Source of the DNA: Flavobacteriales bacterium UBA7666
GTDB taxonomy: Bacteria > Bacteroidota > Bacteroidia > Flavobacteriales_D > Crocinitomicaceae
DNA length: 64,000 bases
NCBI GenBank assembly: GCA_002483265.1
Contig: DLHO01000028.1
Location: 133,198-197,197 of the forward strand
Direction of reading: 5' to 3'
Each line of letters opens with the position of its first letter. Position 1 is the stretch's first letter. Of the stretch, positions 36,331 to 44,822 are shown one piece after another. The notes below the pieces were generated by a model that did no database searches, was not told the origin of the DNA, and worked only from the letters and a program-made list of their open reading frames with translations. The position numbers and the translations under genes were made by a program.

Positions 36331-36807
36331 CTATTTTTCACAAATTTCTTTCAGCTTATTGAGTGCTTTTGGGTAAGTCTCGTTCATATAATTTACAAAA
36401 TCTTCTGTTGTGTCTAAGTCAACCGTAACGTTTGTAGTTGTCGGCTTGCCGTCTACCTTGGAGGATTCTTCGAAGCTATAGTTTTCAAATCCGTTTGCCC
36501 ATTTTTCTACTTCCGGACCTTCTGTAATTTCCTTATCAGCTTTTAAAATTCCATAATGTTGAATCGAAACAAATTGGTTGGGAATGTTTTCAGCGATCCT
36601 GGAAACCATACCTCCCTTTTCCCCTTTCTCGTCTACTCCAACAAATAGAATTTTATCTCCTTTTCCCCAACTTCCTTCATAAGTAGATGTAGGATTAAAC
36701 AAAGAAGTCCATTGTTCATACCTTGATTTACTGTTTATGCCAAGCATAAAATCGTATACCTTGCTTATCGGTGCATGGATACTTACTTTGAATTGTAACT
36801 TTTTCAT
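36331..36807 (-). CDS. SRPBCC domain protein
   Basis: The 158-residue protein starts at the ATG at 36807 (MKKLQFKVSIHAPISKVYDFM); the longer frame would need a TTG three codons earlier. IHAPISKVYDFMLG, YEQWTSLFNPTSTYEGSWGKGDKI and the long C-terminal helix (NETYPKALNKLKEICEK) are typical of the SRPBCC ligand-binding fold. It is only a distant relative of the other SRPBCC protein in this window. It stands alone, and its ligand is unknown. Confidence 0.85.
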   Translation of the reverse strand: MKKLQFKVSIHAPISKVYDFMLGINSKSRYEQWTSLFNPTSTYEGSWGKGDKILFVGVDEKGEKGGMVSRIAENIPNQFVSIQHYGILKADKEITEGPEVEKWANGFENYSFEESSKVDGKPTTTNVTVDLDTTEDFVNYMNETYPKALNKLKEICEK

Positions 36808-36947
36808 AATGCTCAATAGTTGTTAAGAATATCATAATAGCCTCATTTTACGCAGTCTATCACTCACTAACGAATATAATTCGTTTTTTTGGTTCATGAA
36901 AACTTGTGACATTATGAAATTAGAGATTTAACGATTTCAGGCAATGT

Positions 36948-37160
36948 TCAAGTATTAATTTTTTTTCCATCTGTTGACAGCATATATACCCTGTTTTTTT
37001 CGAATGCAGTTATAAAATCATCTCTGGAAATCTCAATCGAATCCGGGATTTCATGCGGAAATTCAAGTAGTTTCCAATAAATGGGTGAATCACTAGAAAA
37101 TAAAAAGCCCTGACGTTCACCACTGTTTTTATCACTGAAAATCAACGATATACACTCCAA
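36948..37160 (-). CDS. Doubtful small ORF, possible gene fragment
   Basis: Seventy codons are open, with a protein-like composition (SGERQGFLFSSDSPIYWKLLEFP, DSIEISRDDFITAFEKNRVYML; both shown in short pieces of a longer frame). The only start is a TTG that directly follows an in-frame TAA, so this may be a remnant whose front is lost. No family is recognised. It sits between an SRPBCC gene and the promoter of the large plus-strand cluster. Confidence 0.3.
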   Translation of the reverse strand: MECISLIFSDKNSGERQGFLFSSDSPIYWKLLEFPHEIPDSIEISRDDFITAFEKNRVYMLSTDGKKINT

Positions 37161-37226
37161 TTAGGTTTCAATAAATAGTTATAAAAGTCACACTTAGCAA
37201 AATATTCAAAAAAAAATCGAAAAAAT

Positions 37227-37255
37227 TTTGATTTCAAATATTTTTTATATATTCG
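37227..37255 (+). promoter_or_regulatory. Possible promoter of the 37-50 kb gene cluster
   Basis: TTTG at 37227-37230 and TATATTCG at 37248-37255 with a 17-base spacer resemble the Bacteroidota TTTG/TAnnTTTG promoter, with one mismatch in the -7 box. The ATG of the first cluster gene follows 36 bases later. Poly-A and poly-T tracts just upstream could act as UP-like elements. Confidence 0.4.
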
Positions 37256-37291
37256 AACGATTTTTATAAGTAACCCTATTCACGATTCTAA

Positions 37292-38599
37292 ATGAAACCA
37301 CATTTAGTTCTAAAGACTTTACCGTCTTTTAATTTACCCGATATCCCATTTTGGGGAGATGTTGCTTTGGGAAAAGCAAAAGCGAATTCATCCTTTTCGG
37401 CGAATGTTGAAGAACTGTTTAATGAATATAATCTCCGCTATGTTGTTACATCCGAATATCCCAAAAAGTATACTACTTGGACTGAAGATGAAATTAAAGC
37501 GGAATTAAACCGATTTTACAGATTCATTCTTTTAGAAGAAATCACTATTCCGTCGGCATTATTGAATCGATTGGAATTGCTCCCGGAAATTGAACATGTT
37601 CAGTTGGGTGGAATTACAAGTACCCCACTTCCAGAACTAACCATGTCTTTAGGAAAAAAGGATTCTTATCGCTATGATAATGTTCGTAAATCGATTGGAT
37701 TAGATAAAGTATCTAAAGATACTTTGGGAGACCCATCTGTTATAGTTGCTGTTCTGGATACTGGTGTTCAGTTGAAACATCCTGAATTACAACACTGTAT
37801 TTTACCTGGGTATGATTTTGTAGATATTATAGCAGGTGCAAATGAATTTATCGGAGATTTCTTAGGATATGACGCCGATCCGGAAGATGAGGTTGGACAT
37901 GGTACTCATGTTGCGGGTATTATTGGAGCTAAAGGAATTCATATGTCTCCCGGAGTTGTACCAAATTGCAAAATACTTCCGGTACGCGTATTGGGCGCAA
38001 TGAAAAGAGGCGATGATCGTGTTGGTGCAGGGTTGATTGACAATATCAATTCTGGCATTAAATGGGCAGTCGATCAAGGTGCTCAAGTAATCAACATGAG
38101 TCTTGGAATTGTACATGAAGGTGGTGGTTTGCCACACGAAGAGGTTGTGAAATACGCACGGGACAAAGGAGTTACCATTGTTGCGGCAACAGGAAATGAC
38201 GGTCTGAATGCGAAATATTACCCTTCCTCCCTACCACATGTAATTGGTGTTGGAGCATTGGATAAAGAAATGATAGGGGCTGCAGCCTTTTCAACCTTTG
38301 GGGATCAGGTAGATTTTGTTGCTCCCGGAACGGATATTTTCAGTACTCATATTGACGGAAAATATGCCTTTTCGAGCGGAACGTCTCATTCAACACCCTT
38401 TGTTACTGGCGCAATAGCTTTACTTAAATCTTATGCCAATCAAAAAGGAAAATCACTGAACGATCAACAAATAAAATACATCCTTAAACATAGTTCAGAT
38501 AAGCTGGGAAAAAGTTTCAAAGACTTGAAAGCCGGTTATGGAATGCTAAATCTAGAGGATGCTTTGCAAATGGTTAAATATAAACTAAACATAAATTAA
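37292..38599 (+). CDS. Cytosolic S8 (subtilisin-like) serine protease
   Basis: The 435-residue protein is a subtilase with a complete catalytic triad: Asp156 in AVLDTG, His203 in GHGTHVAG and Ser365 in SGTSHSTPF. The Ser motif has HS where most subtilases have MA. An N-terminal part of about 120 residues looks like an I9-type propeptide (YNLRYVVTSEYPKKYTTWT, ILLEEITIPSALLNRLELLPEIEHVQ). There is no signal peptide or sorting domain, so it should act inside the cell or be freed by lysis. It leads a run of eleven same-strand genes with very small gaps. It may process other cluster products, as proteases do in Trypco-type conflict systems. That role is inference. Confidence 0.92.
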   Translation: MKPHLVLKTLPSFNLPDIPFWGDVALGKAKANSSFSANVEELFNEYNLRYVVTSEYPKKYTTWTEDEIKAELNRFYRFILLEEITIPSALLNRLELLPEIEHVQLGGITSTPLPELTMSLGKKDSYRYDNVRKSIGLDKVSKDTLGDPSVIVAVLDTGVQLKHPELQHCILPGYDFVDIIAGANEFIGDFLGYDADPEDEVGHGTHVAGIIGAKGIHMSPGVVPNCKILPVRVLGAMKRGDDRVGAGLIDNINSGIKWAVDQGAQVINMSLGIVHEGGGLPHEEVVKYARDKGVTIVAATGNDGLNAKYYPSSLPHVIGVGALDKEMIGAAAFSTFGDQVDFVAPGTDIFSTHIDGKYAFSSGTSHSTPFVTGAIALLKSYANQKGKSLNDQQIKYILKHSSDKLGKSFKDLKAGYGMLNLEDALQMVKYKLNIN

Positions 38600-38604
38600 T
38601 AAAT

Positions 38605-38844
38605 ATGAACACAATTAATCTTTCCCAGTTTGATGTGGTTTCAAGTTCTAGCTTGACACCTTCATTTAATCTAACTATTCCTGAAAAACTATCAATGGGC
38701 AATTTGACAACGAACATTTTAAAACTAAATGAGTTGAATGTGGTTATGGACAAGCTATCCATGGTAGCGTTGCAAAATTTGAGAACAAAGTATAAGACAA
38801 CCACACTTGTCATTAAATCCCCTGAAGTAAATCCCAAAAAATAA
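38605..38844 (+). CDS. Small cluster protein of unknown function
   Basis: The 79-residue protein begins five bases after the protease stop codon, so it is surely in the same operon. It is rich in Ser, Leu, Asn and Lys (SSSSLTPSFNLTIPEKLSMG, NILKLNELNVVMDKLSMVAL) and ends in a basic tail. There is no signal peptide or known motif. Its place directly after the protease suggests a substrate, an inhibitor or a propeptide-like partner, but nothing in the sequence decides between these. Confidence 0.65.
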   Translation: MNTINLSQFDVVSSSSLTPSFNLTIPEKLSMGNLTTNILKLNELNVVMDKLSMVALQNLRTKYKTTTLVIKSPEVNPKK

Positions 38845-38893
38845 AGCGGTTAAACAAAATAACAATCTATAATTCAACTTTAAAATTATAAAA

Positions 38894-40444
38894 ATGAATA
38901 TTGAAGACAAAATACGCCAGCATATCAATGATAATGGATTAACAGGCGTGATCACTCAGGTAAATGGCTTAATCAATAACGCTAATTTATCTACAGTTGA
39001 ACGAAAAATTATTTCTGTTCCTGCTTTGTATGCTACCTGTTTGGATTATGCATTTTTCGTGGAAAATGTGAATAATACGGACGTAAATGGGATCTTTCAA
39101 GCTTGTATGCGCAGTCTACAGAAATTGGTTCAGGATTTCTATAGTGAATTAATCGAAGAAGTACTAAGTTCAAGAGGAATCAGCTTACCGTCAGATCCGG
39201 ATTTGGCAACACAAATCAGTGAAATGATGTTAAGTGTTGTGATGCAATCCAACATATCCATTTCCACAGGCGAATCAGCAGATGCTATCGTAGCTATTTA
39301 CTACAAGGTAAAAGAATTGGGGCCGATTAATTACTTTGTTCGCCAGTACATTAACAATTCGGGAGATGTAGATCCAAATCAATTCACAGACAAGATAATC
39401 GATGCTATGGTTGATTATATGAGCTCTATGAAATTGGCTATTCCTCAAACCATAAGTGCGTTGGATGCAGCTGTTACGAACCATTCATTTGATGAATATT
39501 TTGCACTGTCACTAGATTATGCATTGCGTGTAGAAAGTGGCGGGGTTGATCCTATTGATTTGTATCGAATTAAAGGAAGTCAAAATACATGGGATTTTTC
39601 TGTTGACCTTTTTGAAAGTTCTGCGAAACAAGGAATTATTCCTAGAAATATATTAGGTGCGGGTGCATTGTATTACACCTATGTATTGGGGGAGCAATTA
39701 CAATGTTTTAATTTGGCTGAGGCGTTGATTTTGAAATGGGCCAGAGGAAATGTGTATGTTTCGGATCCTGCGGCTGAAGGAAAATTGTATCGTTTCTATA
39801 AGTTACTTGAAGAAAGAGCAAATAGCGATGAGCGTAATATGTTGTTCAAACGAGTACTTAATTTAAGTGATGCAACTTTATTGGAAGGAACAATTGTAAA
39901 TGAATCTTTCTCGCGTCTTTGGTCAGAATTAATGCATCAAATAGTTGAGTACATTACTAAAACAGAAACATCCAATAATCGTGATTTTGTTTCTCGTTTA
40001 CCAATCACTCAATTAATTCGTGAAATTCAATACAACTTAACGTCCTTCTTCACGGGAATGGCTCATGTTCAGGCTACTGAAATGTACAACCATTTGCAAG
40101 ATGCTATGGAAATTCTTTCAGACGATTCAATTATCAATCAAATTGCTCCTGGAAGAAGTAAGAACATTTGGTCTGTTATTGATGGTTTACATAAAGAAAC
40201 GTACGGCACTGCGCCGAATATTACGGCTTATAAAACAGCAGCGGTTGAGGGTTACAAATTGTTCCAATATGTTTCAAATTTCAATGATGCTATGTTTGAT
40301 AATAACCAATTTATCAGTTTCATTCAATCAGCAGAGTCTTACATCATAGCCTTGAGTCAGGAAGGAACCACGACAAGTAATAGCGATATCACCAAAGGGG
40401 AATTGGCTGCAGTTGAAGAAGAATTTGAGGATTGGGACAATTAA
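38894..40444 (+). CDS. Large alpha-helical protein of unknown function
   Basis: The 516-residue protein is not recognised. It is almost entirely predicted helix, with many amphipathic segments (for example MNIEDKIRQHINDNG, LQKLVQDFYSELIEEVL, YEYIT-like stretches near 340). It has only two Cys, no signal peptide, no membrane helix and an acidic C-terminus ending EEEFEDWDN. The start ATG is well placed after a 49-base gap. It could be a scaffold or structural element of the system encoded here. It has no recognisable catalytic motif. Confidence 0.8.
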   Translation: MNIEDKIRQHINDNGLTGVITQVNGLINNANLSTVERKIISVPALYATCLDYAFFVENVNNTDVNGIFQACMRSLQKLVQDFYSELIEEVLSSRGISLPSDPDLATQISEMMLSVVMQSNISISTGESADAIVAIYYKVKELGPINYFVRQYINNSGDVDPNQFTDKIIDAMVDYMSSMKLAIPQTISALDAAVTNHSFDEYFALSLDYALRVESGGVDPIDLYRIKGSQNTWDFSVDLFESSAKQGIIPRNILGAGALYYTYVLGEQLQCFNLAEALILKWARGNVYVSDPAAEGKLYRFYKLLEERANSDERNMLFKRVLNLSDATLLEGTIVNESFSRLWSELMHQIVEYITKTETSNNRDFVSRLPITQLIREIQYNLTSFFTGMAHVQATEMYNHLQDAMEILSDDSIINQIAPGRSKNIWSVIDGLHKETYGTAPNITAYKTAAVEGYKLFQYVSNFNDAMFDNNQFISFIQSAESYIIALSQEGTTTSNSDITKGELAAVEEEFEDWDN

Positions 40445-40500
40445 TTTTTTATCAAACTAATTAATGATTTGTTCAAGTATTAAACTTAAAATATTCAATT

Positions 40501-41538
40501 ATGCCAGAGTTATCTCCTGAAGAAATAAAAAATCTTGCGCGCTCCGAAGCAAAAGAAGTCCTTAGTAGGAGCAGCGCATTTCAAGTGATGTCCAGACCTG
40601 ATCAAATGTCCATGTACAAAGACATGGTACTGGCAAATGCTAAACGTTTGTCCGAACAACAAAACAATGGGTTGCTTGATAAAATGAGAGGATCTCAAAC
40701 GGCGGATAGAGCCAGTGATCTAATCAAAGACAGTCGACATAAAGCAGATATTGGCAGAGGCGTTGAAGCTTTTGACGAACTCGTTGATACAGTCGATTTT
40801 CCAACATTCGTAAAAGACCTTGTTAAGGGTGTGTTTGATGCAAACATGGCCGTAATGAAGGAACAAACCGAAAATTACATTCGTTTAATGAAAGAAGCGT
40901 CTAAGTCGGTTGCTCAATTTGTAAAACAAGTGAGTGATGAGGATGCATTCGGTGAATTGGCAAGTTCGAATGATAATTTTAATTTATCCTTTGACGACGA
41001 AGGAGCTAAATTAATGGGAAAAGATGGTGAACCTGTTGACATGGAAGACAATGAAGTCAAAGCAGCAATAATGGATGCCAAGCTTAAAATGGCAAAAGAA
41101 CACCGTAAAATCCTTCAACAAATGATTATGATGGGAATTACCCGAATGGTCGTTGATAAAGGAACCATTAAAGCAGGTGTTGCATTTGACTTTAAATCCA
41201 CAACTGATGCAGCTTTTCAAGACAAAGCAATGAACAAAAACAGTTCATCCGGAGGAACGCACGTAAAGGCCAGCGGTGGATTAATCGGTTCCATATTCGG
41301 AGGTCCTTCCGGTGGTACGAGTAACTCGAGACAATCAACCTCGGTGAGCGTTTCGTCTGCAAAAAGTTCTATGCATGATGAATTAGCGGCAAAGTTATCA
41401 GGAAACGTAGAACTGCAGTTCTCAACAGACTACTTCAAGCTGGATAAGTTTGTAGATCTCTACAAAATTGAAAGTGATACCGAAATAGCTACTAATCCAA
41501 ATCGTTCAAATCCGTCAGGAGGAACCGGAGGAAAATAA
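40501..41538 (+). CDS. Conserved cluster protein of unknown function (helical, Gly/Ser-rich tail)
   Basis: The 345-residue protein has an N-terminal helical part, then the segment VDFPTFVKDLVKGVFDANM and TENYIRLMKEASKSVAQFV (about 100-145). MIMMGITRMVVDKGTIKAGV follows at about 200-220. A low-complexity Gly/Ser region (SSSGGTHVKASGG, FGGPSGGTSNS) and a short conserved end (SGNVELQFSTDYFKLDKFV) come last. From memory, proteins with this same order of segments occur as conserved hypotheticals in several phyla, including cyanobacteria and proteobacteria; I could not check this. No signal peptide. The function is unknown; the breadth, if confirmed, would argue for a conserved machine rather than a strain-specific gene. 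Confidence 0.8.
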   Translation: MPELSPEEIKNLARSEAKEVLSRSSAFQVMSRPDQMSMYKDMVLANAKRLSEQQNNGLLDKMRGSQTADRASDLIKDSRHKADIGRGVEAFDELVDTVDFPTFVKDLVKGVFDANMAVMKEQTENYIRLMKEASKSVAQFVKQVSDEDAFGELASSNDNFNLSFDDEGAKLMGKDGEPVDMEDNEVKAAIMDAKLKMAKEHRKILQQMIMMGITRMVVDKGTIKAGVAFDFKSTTDAAFQDKAMNKNSSSGGTHVKASGGLIGSIFGGPSGGTSNSRQSTSVSVSSAKSSMHDELAAKLSGNVELQFSTDYFKLDKFVDLYKIESDTEIATNPNRSNPSGGTGGK

Positions 41539-41547
41539 TAGATTGTT

Positions 41548-43581
41548 ATGGCACTTGCTCTCTTAAAATATGATGTGAATTCAGGGAATAACCAACAATT
41601 TTCTGGTGATATCGGTAAGAACCGCTATTTCCGAATTATTGTTGGTGGTGCTGAGACATTCAGCCGATATGGCGTCCCTTTAATTAAGGACCAAAAGTTT
41701 GCAAGTCCGTTGTATGGACCTATTCCGGATTCATCATTTGGTAGAATACATTTTGAGATTCCCGCAAATTTAATTACCCATGAATCTGCGTATGTGCAAT
41801 TGTATTCTTACAAAGACAAAGAGGAAAATGGAATCGCTATTTCGTCTATTGTTCGCACAATTCCAATGTCAACGAATACCCATTCCGTGCAAAATTCAGT
41901 TTCTTTTTCAATGCAAACACCCCATCAGATTTCTATAGAAAAAGCAATGGGAAGTGTCGCTTTTCAATACAAAGAAAAGCCCGTTTCAAATGCGTTATTT
42001 TTAGATAAATTGATTGAGTTCTTGCCGAAAGCGATTCCTGTTATAGGTAATTTACTTGGCGGAAAACAGAATCAAAAAGGAGATGGAAAAGCCAGTTTGC
42101 AAGATCAAGTGTTAAAATTGATTCAAGATCCTGAACAGTTACAAAAGGTATTGGATTTGTTAAAAGGATTATTGGGCTCAACTTCATCAAATCAAGAAGC
42201 CAAAAGTCAAAGTAAAAGTTATGCCCGATCGAATAAATGGTCAGGAGCTATGATGGATCCGATGACAATTATGACCTTAATTTCTACCATTACAGACGGA
42301 TTACAGAAATTAGGAACCATTGGTGCTCAGATAAACAAAGATGAATTGGACACCATAGTTAAACTAAATCCAGGAGTTGTAGACGCTGATGTGCAAGGGC
42401 TTTTGAATCAAATGAGTGCGACAAATACAAGTCGTGCCATGATGGATCCAATGACGATTATGACCTTAATTTCTACCATTACAGATGGATTACAGAAATT
42501 AGGAACCATTGGTGCTCAGATCAACAAAGATGAATTGGACACCATAGTTAAACTAAATCCGGGAGTTGTAGATGCTGATGTACAAGGGCTTTTAAATCAA
42601 ATGGGAGTAAAAACCTACCCCTTCCCTTCCATTAAATTCAAGACCAGTGCTTTAGCTCGTTTGGAAATTCAAGGTTTAAGTGCGTTGTCTTATAGAAATC
42701 AATCGTGTTTTTGCTTTTCTTATGGCAGAGCAATGGGTTTTCCTTTAAAGATTAACGCCCCAAAAGATATCCCAAAAGGAATTGTTCAAATAATCGTAAG
42801 ACGTGAAAATGGTGAAACCTTGATTCAACACCGCCTAGAACATAACGGATCGAATCAAAGGATTTTATCAATTGTACCTGAAATACCGGCTCATCTTGCA
42901 GATGATTTAATTCCTGGTGAAAAGTACAAGGCGTATGTTGCGGTAATTTGGCGTGGAAAGAACGGTGAAAAGCTAGGCGCGTCGATTGATCTTCCTATTC
43001 TTGTTACTTCAGGATATTTTTATGATAGAATTGGGTCATCAAGAGAACCTGTTCCCTTAAATGATATCAATACATATCGTGCGTTTTGGCATAAAGTATG
43101 GCAATCTGATTTTACTGAGGATGTTGTGCGCTACGAGTTTGAATGCAAATATTATTTTGCATTGGAGCACGGAAGAACCCATAATGCACAAATGGAAACC
43201 GTTGAGTTGATGTCTCCTGCTAGACCTCGAAAAATGGAGGGTAAAATGAAATCCGGATTGATTATCAGTCCTACCGTACTGAATCAATTACTACCTGCAA
43301 TGGGATCATTTCCAATGCTCACTGATCAGCAACTTGCCGCAGTGGAAGCGGAAGATTTTATTGTAAATCAGCAAAAAGCTTCTAGAACAGGTCTTGAATA
43401 TAAAGGGAAGACTGGTGAAATGGCCGCACTTTGGGTTTATCCTGAAGTTCAGGCAACAGAAGTGTATTTGCGTAAGGAAGGGGCTGTGAATCAATATGGA
43501 AATGTTGAAAATACAATCGAAGAAGTCGTATACTTTCCTTCCATTGTTTCGGCACATTTTATAGGTGTAACCTCAAATTAG
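41548..43581 (+). CDS. Unknown multidomain protein with an internal duplication
   Basis: The 677-residue protein is not recognised. Residues about 1-130 look like a beta domain (NRYFRIIVGGAETFSRYGVP, GRIHFEIPANLI). A helical middle part (LDKLIEFLPKAIPVIGNLLG) leads to two near-identical copies of a 55-residue helical segment (MMDPMTIMTLISTITDGLQK...) set 63 residues apart. The C-terminal 330 residues look like repeated beta sandwiches (GIVQIIVRRENGETLIQH, YKAYVAVIWRGKNGEKLG). No signal peptide or membrane anchor is clear. It starts nine bases after the previous stop, so it is translationally linked. A structural or binding role in the cluster is the likeliest guess. Confidence 0.82.
   Translation: MALALLKYDVNSGNNQQFSGDIGKNRYFRIIVGGAETFSRYGVPLIKDQKFASPLYGPIPDSSFGRIHFEIPANLITHESAYVQLYSYKDKEENGIAISSIVRTIPMSTNTHSVQNSVSFSMQTPHQISIEKAMGSVAFQYKEKPVSNALFLDKLIEFLPKAIPVIGNLLGGKQNQKGDGKASLQDQVLKLIQDPEQLQKVLDLLKGLLGSTSSNQEAKSQSKSYARSNKWSGAMMDPMTIMTLISTITDGLQKLGTIGAQINKDELDTIVKLNPGVVDADVQGLLNQMSATNTSRAMMDPMTIMTLISTITDGLQKLGTIGAQINKDELDTIVKLNPGVVDADVQGLLNQMGVKTYPFPSIKFKTSALARLEIQGLSALSYRNQSCFCFSYGRAMGFPLKINAPKDIPKGIVQIIVRRENGETLIQHRLEHNGSNQRILSIVPEIPAHLADDLIPGEKYKAYVAVIWRGKNGEKLGASIDLPILVTSGYFYDRIGSSREPVPLNDINTYRAFWHKVWQSDFTEDVVRYEFECKYYFALEHGRTHNAQMETVELMSPARPRKMEGKMKSGLIISPTVLNQLLPAMGSFPMLTDQQLAAVEAEDFIVNQQKASRTGLEYKGKTGEMAALWVYPEVQATEVYLRKEGAVNQYGNVENTIEEVVYFPSIVSAHFIGVTSN
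42250..42603 (+). repeat. Internal tandem duplication inside the 677-residue gene
   Basis: Two copies begin at 42250 and 42439, 189 bases apart. About 165 bases are nearly identical in each, differing mainly at third codon positions, and a 24-base linker joins them. Each copy encodes MMDPMTIMTLISTITDGLQK followed by about 35 more shared residues. Confidence 0.9.
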
Positions 43582-43586
43582 TAACT

Positions 43587-43769
43587 ATGACAGAGCAAAC
43601 ATTATTCCCTTTAGCCCAAACTGTTTCCGGTGCATTTAGCGCACAAGATTCGACAGTATTACTAGATGGCATGAAGGTGGTTTTTGACAAAAAAGTGACA
43701 GCAACTCCTGTAGATATTGACTATAAAATTTCAACCAAAACTTTTGAAAACAACGGAAAAAATATATAA
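43587..43769 (+). CDS. Small cluster protein, overlaps the next frame
   Basis: Sixty codons start with ATG five bases after the previous stop (MTEQTLFPLAQTVSGAFSAQ). The segment STVLLDGMKVVFDKKVTATP looks like a small beta unit. The frame closes in an A-rich run (GGAAAAAATATATAA) and overlaps the following frame by about 26 bases. It may be a genuine small protein or the front part of a gene split by a frameshift. No family is recognised. Confidence 0.55.
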   Translation: MTEQTLFPLAQTVSGAFSAQDSTVLLDGMKVVFDKKVTATPVDIDYKISTKTFENNGKNI

Positions 43770-44049
43770 TCAAATTGACGAAAAGCTTCAACCCTTTTCA
43801 GTACTAATCGAGTCGTTGTCTGCCATTACGCATGCAGCACCGGAGTCTGATTTTTGGGAAGCACTGAAGGTTGACAAGATTATAGTTGATCTACCATTGG
43901 AAATAGATGTTTTGGTGAATGATGACAACACAATTACTTTAGGTTCGGCACCTCCTACTCAACATATCGAAACGAGTTTTATGCCGACAATACAAAATTT
44001 GAAATTAACAATTGTTAGACTAGAAGATCTCAATGGCGAACAAGAATAA
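43744..44049 (+). CDS. Small cluster protein with a non-ATG start
   Basis: About 101 residues; TTG codons at 43717 and 43744 are the only plausible starts, and 43744 keeps the overlap with the previous frame short. The N-terminal half is helical (TTEKIYNQIDEKLQPFSVLI). The second half is beta-like (DKIIVDLPLEIDVLVNDDNT, LKLTIVRLEDLNG). The absence of ATG and the overlap suggest translational coupling or a frameshift that splits one gene of about 155 codons. The end overlaps the next gene's ATG by 17 bases. The function is unknown. Confidence 0.55.
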   Translation: MKTTEKIYNQIDEKLQPFSVLIESLSAITHAAPESDFWEALKVDKIIVDLPLEIDVLVNDDNTITLGSAPPTQHIETSFMPTIQNLKLTIVRLEDLNGEQE

Positions 44050-44797
44050 TAAATCTTGGCAATTAGAGGATTTTATTGATTCTCTGGTATACGAGCTGGA
44101 CAAGGCTCGTGAGACGCTTTCCATTAAGGGATTGAGTAGTCCGTTGACTTATGCTGTAAAAGATGTTTCGATGGAATTACATGTTTTTCCGGAATACAAT
44201 GGAAAAGATGTTCGTTTTGTTACCGCTGGTTCGGGTGAATCGGGTTCTTCTAAAATTAGCCTTTCGTTAGGATCCATAACAGATCGTCAGATTCGGGAAA
44301 CAGCAAAAAAACCAATTGAAGCGGACGATATCGCTTTGGATGAAATTGAAGACATTGATCCTGAAACCAAACTTCAATTGAACAGAATGGGAATAAGATC
44401 TGCCAAGGAGGTGGAAAAAATCCAAAATCAAAATATTAAGGTCAGTAAACCGGGAACAACAGGTGAAGGTTCTTCAGGTAGCATTGATTTTAAAAAATTA
44501 GCGGGTTTAATAAATAAAGCTCAACGGGGGCAAAATCCACCAAAAGTATTTGCTGCTCAATTGGCCAATGTTAAAGGAAAAAATGTTCTGGCAATTAAAG
44601 GGGAAAATCTCGTAATTAAAAATTCGGATCAGCTCAGAGCATTGTTAAATAGCAAGGAAGCAAGAGTTATTCAAGCGGGTGCAAATCAAATTGTGTTGGA
44701 ATTGGCCGAGTTACCATCAAAAAAAGACAACCAATTGATTGTCCAATTGGATGAACACACGGTGTTTAATCTAAATGTTACTGCAAATTCTAAATGA
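44033..44797 (+). CDS. Trypco2-like N-terminal domain protein
   Basis: The 254-residue protein starts with WQLEDFIDSLVYELDKARET, then TYAVKDVSMELHVFP and KISLSLG. That order (a helix with L-x-x-F-I and L-x-x-A, then a V-x-x-V-x-x-E-L-x-V strand and a closing K-x-x-L-x-L strand) fits the trypsin-co-occurring domain 2 as I recall it. A middle segment, LNRMGIRSAKEVEKIQ, looks like a helix-hairpin-helix. The C-terminal half repeats short beta segments (VKGKNVLAIKGENLVIKNS, QIVLELAELPSKKDNQL). Trypco domains are known beside proteases in bacterial conflict systems, and an S8 protease leads this cluster. No profile search was possible, so the domain call is tentative. Confidence 0.62.
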   Translation: MANKNNKSWQLEDFIDSLVYELDKARETLSIKGLSSPLTYAVKDVSMELHVFPEYNGKDVRFVTAGSGESGSSKISLSLGSITDRQIRETAKKPIEADDIALDEIEDIDPETKLQLNRMGIRSAKEVEKIQNQNIKVSKPGTTGEGSSGSIDFKKLAGLINKAQRGQNPPKVFAAQLANVKGKNVLAIKGENLVIKNSDQLRALLNSKEARVIQAGANQIVLELAELPSKKDNQLIVQLDEHTVFNLNVTANSK

Positions 44798-44822
44798 GCT
44801 TGCATTAAAAAACAAAAATATT

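Noticed and set aside
44775..44822. Upstream start for the acidic cluster protein
   Set aside because: It would overlap the previous gene by 23 bases, and the ATG at 44823 gives a normal basic N-terminus after a short gap.
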